A stretch of DNA of 64,000 nucleotides from Sphingobacteriales bacterium. GTDB lineage: Bacteria > Bacteroidota > Bacteroidia > Chitinophagales > Chitinophagaceae. The notes beneath the pieces were generated by a model that saw only the letters and a list, made by a program, of their open reading frames with translations, ran no database searches and was not told where the DNA came from. The position numbers and the translations under genes were made by a program. Position 1 is the first letter of the stretch. Each line of letters begins with the position of its first letter. Positions 19,601 to 28,008 of the stretch are shown piece after piece. Location of the stretch: contig OMJB01000056.1 of NCBI GenBank assembly GCA_900299255.1, positions 1 to 64,000 on the forward strand. Direction: 5' to 3'.

Positions 19601-20877
19601 ATTCAGAAACCGGTGTTAACTACACACTGTTACATGGCGCCACAGCAATTGGCAGCCTGCCCGGCACAGGTGCAGCACTCGATTATGGCCTTCTTACATC
19701 GCCCGGCACTTATACTATAAAAGGTACCAATACCACCACAACCTGCCAAAATACCATGACCGGCAGTGCAACAGTAATAGTCATTCCTAACGTAACGCCG
19801 TCGGTATTGGTTAGCCCAAACCCCAACGACACTGTTTGTACAGGTGCCGCTGTATTATTTTCACCCACGCCCACAAACGGGGGTCCCGCCCCGGTATACC
19901 AATGGTTCGTAAATGGCGTGCTGATAGGTACTTACAGCACCTACAGCTACATTCCCGCAAATGGCGATATTGTTAAAGTACTCATGACAAGCAATGCCAC
20001 CTGTGTGTTACCTGCCACTGCATCCGACTCACTTACTATGACCGTAATGCCATATGGTACACCCGTTGTAACCACATACAGCAACCCCGGCGATACTGTT
20101 TGCCTGGGCAGTTCTGTCACAGTTCATTCAGTTCCGGTATATGGAGGTACTACACCCGTATATTTTTGGATTCTGAACGGAACCAATGTTGGCTCAGCCC
20201 CAACCTATACTTTTGTGCCAACCAATGGCGACCAGATTTACTGTGTAATGTACAGCAGCTATCCTTGCCGCCTTGCAAACCGCGACACCAGCGATATTGT
20301 CACTATGTCTGTTGATACGCCAGCAGCGCCTGTTGTAACAATCATTGCTCTGCCGGGCTCCACTGTGGGGCATGGCCAGGAAGATACACTCACAGCCAGC
20401 GCTACAGGCGCAGTTGCACCCACATACCAGTGGTACATCAACGGAGCACCAGTGCCCGGCGCCACCGACAGCACATACATCAGCAGTAGTTTCGGCTACC
20501 CAGCGCCTGACTCTGTTAGTTGCGAGGTCACCAGCCATGGCCCCTGTGTCACCTCTGGGCATAGCTGGTTATACATTACCGTTACTACCGAGGGTATCAG
20601 CCAGCTCATCAAAGCAGATGACATACGGATAACTCCGAACCCGTGCTCAGGTGATATAACGATAACCAGCAGCTGCAGTTGGGCAACCGGCAATGGCGTA
20701 TCAGTGGAAATAACCAGTATGCTGGGGCGTACTGTATATAGCAGTATTGCACAGCCTAAAAACGGAAAACTGAATGAGCTTATCCATCTGGACGAATCTG
20801 TAGCCAATGGTGTCTACTTGCTCGCCATCCGTTCTGGCTCCGAAAGCAAAATATTTCATCTGGCAGTTACCAGGTAA
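13606..20877 (+). CDS. giant T9SS cargo: NHL propeller plus Big_2-like repeat protein
   Basis: A 2423-residue secreted protein. Residues 1-21 form a signal peptide ending NLLNAQ. Residues ~23-361 contain six NHL repeats, each with STIAGxGxxGxSGDGGPAT and GNLYIAD-NxRIRKI, predicting one six-bladed beta-propeller. Residues 362-1977 are 22 tandem modules of about 73 residues: 21 Big_2-like (VCVGS..GGTWSS..VATVGS..GVVTGV..G..ITYT..GC..) and one divergent module (start FTVTGGGSYC). A second divergent copy begins at 1978. Three Ig/PKD-like domains follow (YQWYINGAPVPGATDSTY), then a type-A T9SS sorting domain (2338-2423; RITPNP..NGVYLLAI). It is probably a cell-surface adhesin or structural protein; its ligand is unknown. 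A TACATTTG at 13450-13457 may be the -7 element, leaving a leader of about 140 nt. Confidence 0.93.
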   Translation: MKKLIVILAVIALGFTNLLNAQNISTIAGSGSTGYSGDGGPSITASFYRPVCAIKDGAGNLYVSDFYNYRVRKISTSCVISTIAGNGAASSSGDGGPATAASINCPHGLAFDGAGNLYIADAVGNRIRKIDGSGTITTIAGTGAMGYGGDGGPATAAILHTPEGLSLDAAGNVYFADIWNFRIRKISTSGNITTVAGDGSGTYSGDGGPATAAGIHLPVGVTVDNTGNIYIAEVGSSAIRKVNTSGVISTIAGTGVSGFSGDGGAATAAQISGPEQVAFDMSGNLLITDRGNNCIRKINGSGIISTIAGTPTASGFSGDGGAATSAKFNSLSYTFPDSSGNLYIADVNNDRIRVISVPISAISGLSTVCVGSTITFTDATSGGIWSSANTSIATVGSSSGIVNGLSAGVDTIYYTTIGGTASTTITVNPLPAPITGYFSICSVVGGTTTLSDATPGGTWSSSNPTIATIGSATGIANAVGSGPGTTTTITYTLPTGCVATTTLNVVPPPSPIFFGPNNVCAGACITMTPTVGGGTWSSTSGTVANVGSSTGVVCGLSSGTTVISYCCTCPWGKTVTVNPNPAPIAGPNTVCTGATIALSDLTPGGTWSASNGHATVGSLSGIVTGVTAGIDTISYSQSSGCSATKIITVNAAPSAISGTPSLCNGNCVTFTNAVPGGSWSSSSPSIATVGSGTGLVCGAALGNATISYSLSNGCFSLFRATVNSIPASFTVTGGGSYCAGGGGLHIGLSGSSLGVNYQLMLGASTVGAPLPGTGGPLDFGLISAAGTYTVTATNATTGCTRAMAGSATININALPTAIAGPSGYCIGGTGSLSSSPSGGTWSVSSPAAAVGSSSGLVTGLSVGTASITYTSAAGCVVSTLITVNPSVGTTSGPSSVCAGATITLSNSTPGGVWASSAPSVAGVGSLTGVITGVAVGTSVITYSLGGTCTSTFTVNVTSGLSPITGPSNACIGSTVSLSDAMPGGVWASSNPSVATVSGTGVVTGVAIGVTTISYTISGCSATINISVNASPSPISGLSSVCVGSNITMSNSVSGGLWSSTSSTVSVGSATGIVTGMVAGPALITYSIGTCVATTTITVNPSAPIAGTFAVCVGGTTVLTDAATGGSWSSTNTSVATIVAGTGLLTAVSPGASVITYSLPSGCIAIATVSINAAPGPISGPSTLCDGTSVTLSNATPGGTWSSGTTSVLTIGSTTGIITTSGPGTSTVTYDVGGCFSTYAVTVTPAPAVIGGPSAVCVGLTATLTNSVAGGVWSSSDNAVAYIGSSSGIVTGVATGTVIILYTLGTTGCTAIAALVVNPVAPVIGTPSVCVGQTTNLGDTVLGGTWSSSNPSVGTISSAGVVTGIAPGITTITYTLPTGCTATLPVSVFAVPAAVTGTTHVCMGQFTTLHDATPGGAWSSSDPSVAAVSGTGDVTGVTAGIAIISYTVSTGCSSVAAFTVNPAPPAISGSPTVCLGTCDILSDALTGGTWASSSSTIVSIGSSSGVVCGLSTGTAVITYHAPITGCSAIQAVTVLPLPSSVTGPPSLCVGSSVFFSDPAPGGVWSTSNPTIASVGSATGFVTGNSSGTVTVSYTVSSGCAAVRVITVNPLPPAITGTTNICIGLTSRLSDAVPGGFWTSSDLSVATVGVTSGIVTGVAAGTAMITYTIPTGCAATVAVHIGSGLAPIAGIPSVCVGTSSALADASPGGSWSSSAPGIATVSSTGVLTGVALGTSIISYSDGSPCPAVLAVSVNPAPLPIAGSSNICIGTTTILTDPVPGGTWTSSNTAAATINPLSGALVGVAAGSTTITYSMGAGCEALLSVTVQLLPSPITGPDTLCAAQVITLTDATFGGTWSTGSPSVAAVGSLTGIVTGLSSGVAVIYYSNGVGCSASYSVTVLPTPAAITGSANMCLGGSTTLFNSVSGGVWSSADPAVAAIGSLTGIVTSVAPGYATIIYQILPGGCAASTTVNVLPLPTAFAVTGGGSYCASDTGVHIGLSNSETGVNYTLLHGATAIGSLPGTGAALDYGLLTSPGTYTIKGTNTTTTCQNTMTGSATVIVIPNVTPSVLVSPNPNDTVCTGAAVLFSPTPTNGGPAPVYQWFVNGVLIGTYSTYSYIPANGDIVKVLMTSNATCVLPATASDSLTMTVMPYGTPVVTTYSNPGDTVCLGSSVTVHSVPVYGGTTPVYFWILNGTNVGSAPTYTFVPTNGDQIYCVMYSSYPCRLANRDTSDIVTMSVDTPAAPVVTIIALPGSTVGHGQEDTLTASATGAVAPTYQWYINGAPVPGATDSTYISSSFGYPAPDSVSCEVTSHGPCVTSGHSWLYITVTTEGISQLIKADDIRITPNPCSGDITITSSCSWATGNGVSVEITSMLGRTVYSSIAQPKNGKLNELIHLDESVANGVYLLAIRSGSESKIFHLAVTR
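14689..19536 (+). repeat. in-frame tandem array of ~220-bp Big_2-like modules
   Basis: About 22 consecutive in-frame repeats of roughly 220 bp within the 2423-residue protein. DNA copies are diverged although the encoded pattern (one Cys near the start, GGxWSS in the middle, GC near the end) is retained. This points to old duplication under protein-level selection. Confidence 0.85.
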
Positions 20878-20935
20878 CGGCGCATGTTTGTAATTCTCCT
20901 TGTTTTATGATCGGCAGCTGACCTGTATTTAGAAT

Positions 20936-20943
20936 TAACTTTG
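20936..20943 (+). promoter_or_regulatory. -7 promoter element of the CoA-transferase gene
   Basis: TAACTTTG is a perfect match to TAnnTTTG, 16 bp before the ATG at 20960. No convincing TTG is found at the right -33 distance, so only the -7 part is supported. Confidence 0.45.
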
Positions 20944-20959
20944 GTTCCAATTACACAAA

Positions 20960-22252
20960 ATGACGATAGAGTATACAGCAGCTGAAGAAGCTGTGAAACT
21001 GGTAAAAAGCGGCAACAGGGTATTCATTCACGGAGGTGCAGCAACACCATTGAAAGTGCTGAGTACGCTTTTAAAACGTGCAGGCGAAATCAGCGGCGTG
21101 GAACTGGTGGCCATCAGCACCTACGGGCAAATTGACTGGAACCATCCCGAAGTACAGGAGAGCTTTTACCTTAACTCACTTTTTGTTTCCGAAAACGTGC
21201 GCGGCTGGGTCAATTCCGGCAGTGGCGGCTACATACCTGTTTTTCTCAGTGAGATACCTCAGTTGTTCGAAAGGGGCTACCTTCCGCTTGATGTAGCCAT
21301 TGTACAGGTATCACCCCCCGACCATCATGGCTATTGCACATTAGGCACATCTGCCGATATCGCTGTAAGTGCCGTAAAGAACGCGCCAATCGTTATTGCC
21401 CAGGTCAACCCCCGTATGCCACGTGTTCTGGGCGAAGGTATCATTCACTTTTCCCGGTTCAGCGCAATGGTATGGGAAGAATCTGATTTGATTGAAGTGG
21501 ATTACGCTGCAAAAACAGATGACATTTCGAAAAAAATTGGTGAACAGGTAGCCTCGCTGATTGACGACGGGTCAACCCTGCAGATGGGCATCGGTGCCAT
21601 ACCGGATGCAGTGCTGGCTAATCTGCGCCATCACAAAAACCTGGGCATACATACCGAAATGTTTTCAGACGGCATAGTCCCCCTTGTACGCAACGGAGCT
21701 GTAAACAACTCGCATAAGAAAATAAATACCGGCAAAATCGTCAGCTCATTTATTCTCGGTACGCATAAGGTATACGACTTCGCCCACAACAACCCTGCTA
21801 TTGACCTGCTCAATGTGGCCTATGTGAACAACTCTGATGTCATCAGCCGCAACCCTAAAGTTGTGGCCATCAACAGCGCCATTGAAGTGGACATAACAGG
21901 CCAGGTTTGCTCTGACTCCATCGGCACTTACCAATTTTCGGGAATCGGCGGGCAAATGGACTTCATGCGCGGAGCTTCATTGTCTGAAGGTGGAAAGCCC
22001 ATCATCGCCCTGCCGTCAGTAACCAGTAAGGGTGTATCACGCATTGTACCGCACCTGAATGAGGGTGCCGGAGTTGTAACTACCCGAGGGCACATACATT
22101 ATGTTGCTACCGAATACGGTGTAGTAAACCTCTATGGCAAAAATATGGACCAGCGTGCCCGGCTGCTGGCCAGCATAGCCCACCCCGACCACCGCGAGTC
22201 GCTGGCTATGGCCTACCATAAAAGGTTTGGCCGTATGATAAAAGGCATCTGA
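20960..22252 (+). CDS. acetyl-CoA hydrolase / 4-hydroxybutyrate CoA-transferase family protein
   Basis: Class I CoA-transferase-fold enzyme of 430 residues that moves CoA between acyl groups and acetate, or hydrolyses acetyl-CoA. The N-terminal half has [10 protein letters not shown] and [17 protein letters not shown]. The catalytic glutamate is Glu233 in HTEMFSDG, preceded by the glycine-rich [10 protein letters not shown] loop. The C-terminal part has [14 protein letters not shown] and [20 protein letters not shown]. All are standard for the family. Physiological substrate is unclear; acetate/succinate or butyrate CoA exchange are the known options. It stands alone, with no partner acyl-CoA genes beside it. 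Confidence 0.88.
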   Translation: MTIEYTAAEEAVKLVKSGNRVFIHGGAATPLKVLSTLLKRAGEISGVELVAISTYGQIDWNHPEVQESFYLNSLFVSENVRGWVNSGSGGYIPVFLSEIPQLFERGYLPLDVAIVQVSPPDHHGYCTLGTSADIAVSAVKNAPIVIAQVNPRMPRVLGEGIIHFSRFSAMVWEESDLIEVDYAAKTDDISKKIGEQVASLIDDGSTLQMGIGAIPDAVLANLRHHKNLGIHTEMFSDGIVPLVRNGAVNNSHKKINTGKIVSSFILGTHKVYDFAHNNPAIDLLNVAYVNNSDVISRNPKVVAINSAIEVDITGQVCSDSIGTYQFSGIGGQMDFMRGASLSEGGKPIIALPSVTSKGVSRIVPHLNEGAGVVTTRGHIHYVATEYGVVNLYGKNMDQRARLLASIAHPDHRESLAMAYHKRFGRMIKGI

Positions 22253-22373
22253 TCTGCCAGGCTTTACTTTACTCCGTCCAGTATTTCCCCGCCACACGGC
22301 TACCTATGCGAACAACTGCCTGGGGGCTTCAACTATTGAACCAAAACACTATCTTTATTCAAACATTTCTTGC

Positions 22374-24026
22374 ATGGAACTGAATTCAACTGCAAAATCA
22401 AATAGCTCGGGAGCGCTCTCTACCCTTGTTACTGTATTTTTCTTCTGGGGTTTTATTGCCGCCGGCAACGGAGTTTTCATTCCGTTTTGCAAGCACTATT
22501 TTCATTTAGATCAGTTCCAGTCGCAGCTAATAGATTTTGCATTCTACCTGGCCTACTATCTGGGCGCCCTGGGGTTGTATTTCATTGCTTCTGTGTTTGG
22601 TAAAGATGTTATTGCACGCTGGGGCTACCGCAACAGCATTGTATACGGCCTGCTGTTTTCAGCCATTGGCGCAGTGATCATGATACTGGCCGTTAACGCC
22701 AACACTTTCCCCGGTATGCTCGTTGGGTTGTTTACTGTGGCACTCGGTTTTTCGCTGCAGCAGACCGCCGCCAACCCATTCGCTGCACTGATTGGCCCTC
22801 CCGAAACCGGCTCACACCGCATCACACTCGGTGGCGGCATCAACTCTTTCGGCACCGCCATAGGCCCCATTATTGTAGCACTGGCGCTCTTCGGCACCAC
22901 TAAGGCCAACGACGACCTCATTAATTCGCTCGGCCTGGGCAAGGTAAGCATCCTCTATGCCGGCGTTGGTGCGCTCTTTGTACTGGCTGCTGCGCTCTTT
23001 TTCTTCTCCAAAAAACTACCAAAAGGACAGTACGAAACAGATACTGAAAAGTCGCCCAAGGCGCTTGCTGCTCTGCTCGTTATGACTGTATTGCTCGGCG
23101 TCACTTTTTACTATGTGTTCAGTACCTATCTCATGGAAAATGTTGCCACGAAAGAAGAACTCGAAAACACACGCATCAGGTTCCTGCTTATTGGGCTCAT
23201 CATTATTGTAGGCACACTGCTTACTTCACTGTTTATGGCCAAGCGCAAAAGCGATGGCTGGGGTGCTATGAAGTACCCGCAGCTGGTACTGGGCATGCTG
23301 GCCATCTTTACCTATGTGGGTGTTGAAGTAACTATTCAGAGCAACCTCGGCGCACTCCTCGCAGAGCACGACTTTGGTGGCTACACATCATCTCAGGTAG
23401 CACCGTTTATCTCTATGTACTGGGGCAGCCTCATGGTGGGCCGCTGGACAGGCTCCATTAAAATATTCAATCCGTCCAATACCCTCCGCGCAATACTTAT
23501 TTTCGTAGTGCCCGTTGTTGCATTCGGTGTAGTGCTTGCTGTCAATGCTGTGGCACAGAACGACGTTTCTCCGCTTTACGCCTACATCACCTGTATCGTT
23601 ATACAATCTATCGCATTTTATGCCGGGCAGGACAAACCAGCAAAAACATTGCTCCTGTTTTCGCTACTCGGTATGGCGTTCATGCTTACCGGCATATTCA
23701 CTACGGGCAGAATCGCTACCTACGCATTCCTCAGCGGCGGGCTCTTTTGCTCTATTATGTGGCCGGCAATATTTGTACTCGCCATAGCCGGACTACGTAA
23801 GTTTACTTCACAAGGTTCTGCATTTCTCATCATGATGATCCTTGGTGGAGCTATCATACCCCCTATCCAGGGCAAGCTGGCCGATCTGAAAAGCGTAGGC
23901 ATCCACAACTCATACTGGCTCACGGTTATCTGTTTCGGGTACCTGGCACTCTTTGCTGTAAGTGTGAAAGGGATACTCCGCCGCCAGGGTATCGACTACG
24001 ATGGCTCCATAGAAGGAGGGCATTAA
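22374..24026 (+). CDS. sugar MFS transporter, FucP/GluP-like
   Basis: Inner-membrane secondary transporter of 550 residues with about 12 hydrophobic helices. The opening [17 protein letters not shown] and the following [13 protein letters not shown] resemble the fucose/glucose-galactose proton symporter family, as does [21 protein letters not shown]. It is longer than FucP (about 440) because of extended loops around residues 210-300. The substrate is therefore only inferred to be a monosaccharide. There is no adjacent catabolic operon. Confidence 0.82.
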   Translation: MELNSTAKSNSSGALSTLVTVFFFWGFIAAGNGVFIPFCKHYFHLDQFQSQLIDFAFYLAYYLGALGLYFIASVFGKDVIARWGYRNSIVYGLLFSAIGAVIMILAVNANTFPGMLVGLFTVALGFSLQQTAANPFAALIGPPETGSHRITLGGGINSFGTAIGPIIVALALFGTTKANDDLINSLGLGKVSILYAGVGALFVLAAALFFFSKKLPKGQYETDTEKSPKALAALLVMTVLLGVTFYYVFSTYLMENVATKEELENTRIRFLLIGLIIIVGTLLTSLFMAKRKSDGWGAMKYPQLVLGMLAIFTYVGVEVTIQSNLGALLAEHDFGGYTSSQVAPFISMYWGSLMVGRWTGSIKIFNPSNTLRAILIFVVPVVAFGVVLAVNAVAQNDVSPLYAYITCIVIQSIAFYAGQDKPAKTLLLFSLLGMAFMLTGIFTTGRIATYAFLSGGLFCSIMWPAIFVLAIAGLRKFTSQGSAFLIMMILGGAIIPPIQGKLADLKSVGIHNSYWLTVICFGYLALFAVSVKGILRRQGIDYDGSIEGGH

Positions 24027-24234
24027 ATGGTGCTGCTGAAAACATTGCGCCCATCACCAAATACAACAACGCTCAAAACTGCCGGAACACTGACCAAAAG
24101 AGAGTGTCAAAAAAAGTCGTGCAATGGTGAGTAGTGCCAAAAAGAGAATCTTGGTTCGATGATGCTCATTAAGAGCTCAACTTAACGCAATTCCCAATCC
24201 CAAATTCCAAATTCCTAAAATCCTCCAACAAATA
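24027..24234. other. intergenic region with degenerate repeat remnants
   Basis: 208 bp between convergent genes. It holds TTGGTTCGATGATGCTC (24151-24167), which resembles the palindrome at 53374-53401, and an AATTCCCAATCCCAAATTCC-type low-complexity stretch at about 24189-24215. No gene is visible. Confidence 0.4.
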
Positions 24235-25671
24235 TCACGGTTGCTTGTAGCAGCCAATATCGTTACCGCTGCCCCAGGGAGTGCCATCAAGATCGTAGAG
24301 GCCTGTGGCGCCAAATGTGCCGCCCGTGCCTATACATGGCGAACCAACACTCAGATGAAAATCACCGTTGCTGGTATTCTTAAACATAGGATCCTGGTTA
24401 AAAATACAGTTGGTAAAGTTCACCCAGCTCTCCCGCACATCACCCATCTTCAGCAGGCAGTTCTGCATTCTGAACCGCGCTGTAATATCAGGCACCGAGT
24501 CGCAGATGATCTCACTATCCAGTGAGCCGTATACCAGGCAATTCTGCATCACACCGTCCAGACTACCAAAGAAGTAATGCCCCGGATGCGCAGGGTCCGG
24601 TACATAGTTCTGCACATTTACTGTGCCGTTGTTGTTGTGCGTTACGGCCGCAGTGCCGTAGTTGGCAAACGTACAATTGGTGATAGAGTCGTAGCCGCCC
24701 TTTATGATAGCCAGTGCCTGTGCGCCTGTGGTGTGCAGCAGGCAGTTGTTCATATACAACAGGCCGTGCTCACTGTATATACCATAGCCGATGGCATTCT
24801 GTATTTTGCTGTGATCCATAAACAGCACTGCCGAGTCGCCTAGTTGTATGGCTGCCGAATTGATGCCGTAATAGTAATACGGCGTGCTGCCGCCGCAGTT
24901 CTTGAGCACTGTATTCCTAAGCAGGCCGCCACTGCCACCTACAAAGTACAGCCCGCCCCACTCGCCCGGATAGCCTATGTACCCGAAGTAAGCCCTGTCC
25001 AGCCTGTCGCCCTGAAAAACTACGCTGTCCTTACCCGGAATACCGGCACTGTCTACCACCAGCAACCCATAGTTGAATATCCTGGCATTCTGGTGCATAT
25101 ACACTCTGCAGCCCGCCGGAATATTCAGCTCGGCATACGGACCCACCGCCAGTTTATTGATCACCACATACGGCTTATCGGTGAGCCAGCGGGTGTATTG
25201 TGTTAAGCTGTCGTTGATAATATAATGGGCATTCTGGCCGTATGCTGTAAAAGGTATGCTGAACACATTACCGTTCATGGTCGCTACCAACCTGTCGGTG
25301 ATCAGGAATGGGGTAAGCGTATCGGTAGGGTCTATTTTTACAGTTGCGAATACATAAATACTATCGTGCGCTGCAATTTTAATATTGGTAGCCACATTGC
25401 CCTGAAACCCATCTACATTCAGGTGAAAGAAAGACGCCGTACCATTCTCCATCTGCACCGAGCTGAGTACCACTGCATCGTTTTGCGGATTAAAGATCAT
25501 TATCCCTGTGGTAAAGCTGCCGGCTGCTGTAAACACAGTATCAAACTTCAGCGTATCGGTGCTGAAGGTAATAATGCCCCCGGCACTCAGCACCTGCTGG
25601 TTCTTTCGGCAGGCTGAGCCCACCAGTACCAGCAACAACACCACCCATATAAATATCCGCCTTACTGCCAT
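24235..25671 (-). CDS. beta-helix repeat lipoprotein, choice-of-anchor-Q-like
   Basis: 478-residue predicted lipoprotein: an N-terminal hydrophobic segment ends at Cys21 (VGSACRKN). Residues ~200-400 have short repeats typical of a right-handed parallel beta-helix (GLLRNTVLKNCGG, AIQLGDSAVLFMDHSKIQNA, GLLYMNNCLLHTTGA). The C-terminus FHLSVGSPCIGTGG..DLDGTPWGSGNDIGCY resembles the choice-of-anchor-Q ending seen in many Bacteroidota surface proteins. The molecular role is unknown; such folds often bind or cleave polysaccharides. It is transcribed toward the sugar transporter gene. Confidence 0.8.
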   Translation of the reverse strand: MAVRRIFIWVVLLLVLVGSACRKNQQVLSAGGIITFSTDTLKFDTVFTAAGSFTTGIMIFNPQNDAVVLSSVQMENGTASFFHLNVDGFQGNVATNIKIAAHDSIYVFATVKIDPTDTLTPFLITDRLVATMNGNVFSIPFTAYGQNAHYIINDSLTQYTRWLTDKPYVVINKLAVGPYAELNIPAGCRVYMHQNARIFNYGLLVVDSAGIPGKDSVVFQGDRLDRAYFGYIGYPGEWGGLYFVGGSGGLLRNTVLKNCGGSTPYYYYGINSAAIQLGDSAVLFMDHSKIQNAIGYGIYSEHGLLYMNNCLLHTTGAQALAIIKGGYDSITNCTFANYGTAAVTHNNNGTVNVQNYVPDPAHPGHYFFGSLDGVMQNCLVYGSLDSEIICDSVPDITARFRMQNCLLKMGDVRESWVNFTNCIFNQDPMFKNTSNGDFHLSVGSPCIGTGGTFGATGLYDLDGTPWGSGNDIGCYKQP

Positions 25672-25990
25672 AGCTCAAAAATAATGAAGTGAACTGATAA
25701 CGGGAGAATTATAAATTAATTGCCTTTAGTAGATAGTTGTTTGTATTTAGTCGTAAGTACTGGCAGATAGTTAGGGCTTGTTTTTTCGGGACATCAAATT
25801 TGGGAAGAATAAAAATGGCATTTACATCAAGATATCCACAAAAAAAGGGTGTAAATCTGATGTAATGCAGGCGGTGCAAGGCATTGTGGATTAAAAATCT
25901 TGTGGATATTTTGTCTGGTTAGATGAGGGAAGTGGTTGGGTTCGCAATGGAAAACACTTGTAGCAATGGGGGAAAAAACAGGCAAAAAAA
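25672..25990. other. AT-rich gene-free region with nested inverted repeats
   Basis: 319 bp between the beta-helix lipoprotein and the SEFIR remnant. TTACATCA (25822-25829) pairs with TGATGTAA (25858-25865). ATATCCACAA (25832-25841) is inverted at 25900-25909. The two pairs interleave, so they cannot fold together. It has no ORF and could be an element edge or regulatory DNA. Confidence 0.45.
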
Positions 25991-26265
25991 CTACAATAGT
26001 GTAAATGGCTTTATTACGATTTCTTCAATAACCGGAGTATTTTCTGCTACTTCACTAAAGTTATATTGCTTTGTATCCGTTAACTTCGAAAATAAACACT
26101 GAAATTTATCACGCTCGTCTTTTTTCAGGTCGATTATTTCTCTGTTGGTAAACCCTAGCGGCGTGATATTTTCCATAACCTGTTTTGTTAGAGCACTAAA
26201 TGAAGCCAAAATATATTTCTTGGGTTCCTTATCTATATTCCCAATAATAAACTGGTATTCTTTAC
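25991..26265 (-). pseudogene. out-of-frame C-terminal end of the SEFIR protein
   Basis: This is the remainder of the gene at 26266-28008 in the next frame. Reading from the G run (C run at 26269-26274 on the plus strand) with one extra G gives GGVGKEYQFIIGNIDKEP and continues to the stop at 25991, adding 92 residues. EGGVGKEY continues the SEFIR domain pattern found in other family members. An isolated ORF here would have to start from TTG 26209, which is unlikely. Sequencing error, true mutation and reversible slippage are all possible. Confidence 0.75.
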
Positions 26266-28008
26266 CTACCCCCCTTCAAATGCTTCGGCCTTTTTCTTAT
26301 AATTACTAGATAATATAACGATTACTTTGTCATAGTTCCTAATCCCCTTGTGCATTAACTTATTGAAATCAATCGCAGACTCGTCTTGCATTATTCTTTT
26401 ATCAATATCTGCATTGAAACCATTTTGTCTCAAAAAATTCACAAATGAAATTACTTTGTCTTGAAAATCAATTGTATCCCATGAATAAGATACAAAAACG
26501 CTAGTTACAGTTTGATTTTTCTTAATGAAGCTATTTTCACCATTTTTTAGTTTTACAAGCAACTTTCCGTTTTTGTCTTTAACTTTTATAAATTCATCGT
26601 TGTTAGAAATAATTTGGTATATCGCGGCTTTTTTATAATCAAATTTTTTATTTAACGTGTTTACTATTGTGTTTAAATCTAGTTGATCATTATTGTTCTT
26701 TTGAATTAATAAAATAGCCTGCTGCCTGATCTGCTCCTTTATTGGATTTTCTTTCACATATATATTTCTCTTTCCTCCAATTGCAATGAGATTTTTGTAC
26801 AGGGGTTTCCATTCATTCAGTATGAAATTGTTATTATTCAGTTTGGTGTATCTTGTTTTATCATAAATAATTGTATCTAATGACCTGATAGGAATTTGGG
26901 GTCTTGACTTTTTTATATGATCAAAAATTTCACTTTCTAATAACGGTTTGTTGAAATGAAGAAAAGTTTTGGTGATTAATTCAGACATAGTTTCGTTATT
27001 GCCGTTCCACTCTGTAAGCCCCCAATATCCAGTTTTCCCTTGTGAGGCAAACCTATTATCGCTAGGCAGACGGACTGCGACGCTACTAGTAATCTTCTTA
27101 TCTGTTCCAGATTTATATAGGTCACTATTAATTTCCTTAACAATTTCGGCTAATTTTAGGTATCGGTTACATTTAGATAACAGTCTATAAACTTTGTCCG
27201 ACGCATTAGATAGGTATTGGGCTTTTAATTGGTATTTTGCACTCGGCAAATCAGATACCATTTCTATCTCGTGTAATTGATTACATGCAATTTCGATTAA
27301 CTCACTGTCAACTTTAGGCAGTTTTCTTCTTGTATCAATGACAATATCCTTAATGTCCGCAGCTAAGACATTTTTTTCTAAATATTCATATACAAAATAA
27401 CAACACTTGAAAACCAGATTGATGTTTAACTTTTTATCAAAAAAAATGAAGCTATTGTTCTTAATATGATGGAAACTAACAGGGCTTCGAAGCGCAACTT
27501 CAAATATATCAAAAAATATATTTAATAAATACGTTTTAGACTTGTCAATTTTTATGTTTTGTTGTAGTAAATATCTTTCTGTAAAATTATACATTGACAT
27601 TACTTTGAACCCATGTAGCTGCTTTTCAAATTCTATAATCTTTAGAGCCACTCGCCGGTCAACTTTAAAATTGGGGTTCTTGTCCATGAGTGTTTCAAAG
27701 ATATTACCGGAAAAGTCAACTAGCAGTTGTCTAACTCGTTCACTTGATTTTGATATTAGTAAGCCTATTTCTTCATTTGAATAAATTTTACTGTCAATCC
27801 CATAGCTTTTAAAAATAACGTCTTTTAAGATTAAATCGCGACGCATCTTCGATTCCGTTTTTCCAAATTTAGACTCCAATGACCGAAAGTACTCTTGTAT
27901 AATACTGTCGATAAGCACAAATGGATTTAGTGATTCATAAGAATTTAAATCAACTGAATTAGACAAATCAATTCGTGTATCAAAAAGACGAATCATATAA
28001 ATTATCAT
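26266..28008 (-). CDS. HTH/winged-helix SEFIR-domain protein, truncated by frameshift
   Basis: 580 residues from ATG 28008 to a TAG directly after a run of six G. Residues ~78-97 (EEIGLLISKSSERVRQLL) resemble a sigma-70 region-4 helix-turn-helix. Residues ~270-335 contain AVRLPSDNRFASQGKTGYWG, like HARE-HTH winged helices; two more winged-helix-like segments follow at ~340-400 and ~425-490. Residues 502-580 (VFVSYSWDTIDFQDKV; DKVIVILSSNYKKKAEAFEGG broken at the stop) are the start of a SEFIR domain, a TIR-like fold used in bacterial antiphage proteins. Restoring one G would give 672 residues. The gene is much more AT-rich than its neighbours, suggesting horizontal transfer. A defence role is inference. 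Confidence 0.75.
   Translation of the reverse strand: MIIYMIRLFDTRIDLSNSVDLNSYESLNPFVLIDSIIQEYFRSLESKFGKTESKMRRDLILKDVIFKSYGIDSKIYSNEEIGLLISKSSERVRQLLVDFSGNIFETLMDKNPNFKVDRRVALKIIEFEKQLHGFKVMSMYNFTERYLLQQNIKIDKSKTYLLNIFFDIFEVALRSPVSFHHIKNNSFIFFDKKLNINLVFKCCYFVYEYLEKNVLAADIKDIVIDTRRKLPKVDSELIEIACNQLHEIEMVSDLPSAKYQLKAQYLSNASDKVYRLLSKCNRYLKLAEIVKEINSDLYKSGTDKKITSSVAVRLPSDNRFASQGKTGYWGLTEWNGNNETMSELITKTFLHFNKPLLESEIFDHIKKSRPQIPIRSLDTIIYDKTRYTKLNNNNFILNEWKPLYKNLIAIGGKRNIYVKENPIKEQIRQQAILLIQKNNNDQLDLNTIVNTLNKKFDYKKAAIYQIISNNDEFIKVKDKNGKLLVKLKNGENSFIKKNQTVTSVFVSYSWDTIDFQDKVISFVNFLRQNGFNADIDKRIMQDESAIDFNKLMHKGIRNYDKVIVILSSNYKKKAEAFEGG

Noticed and set aside
13606-20877. SprB-type gliding adhesin
   Set aside because: The modules are Big_2-like with NHL blades; the SprB repeat signature and the expected sprC/D/F neighbours are absent.
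24101-24120. GTGTCAAAAAAAGT stretch resembling an insertion-sequence end
   Set aside because: No matching second end, no transposase and no target duplication nearby.
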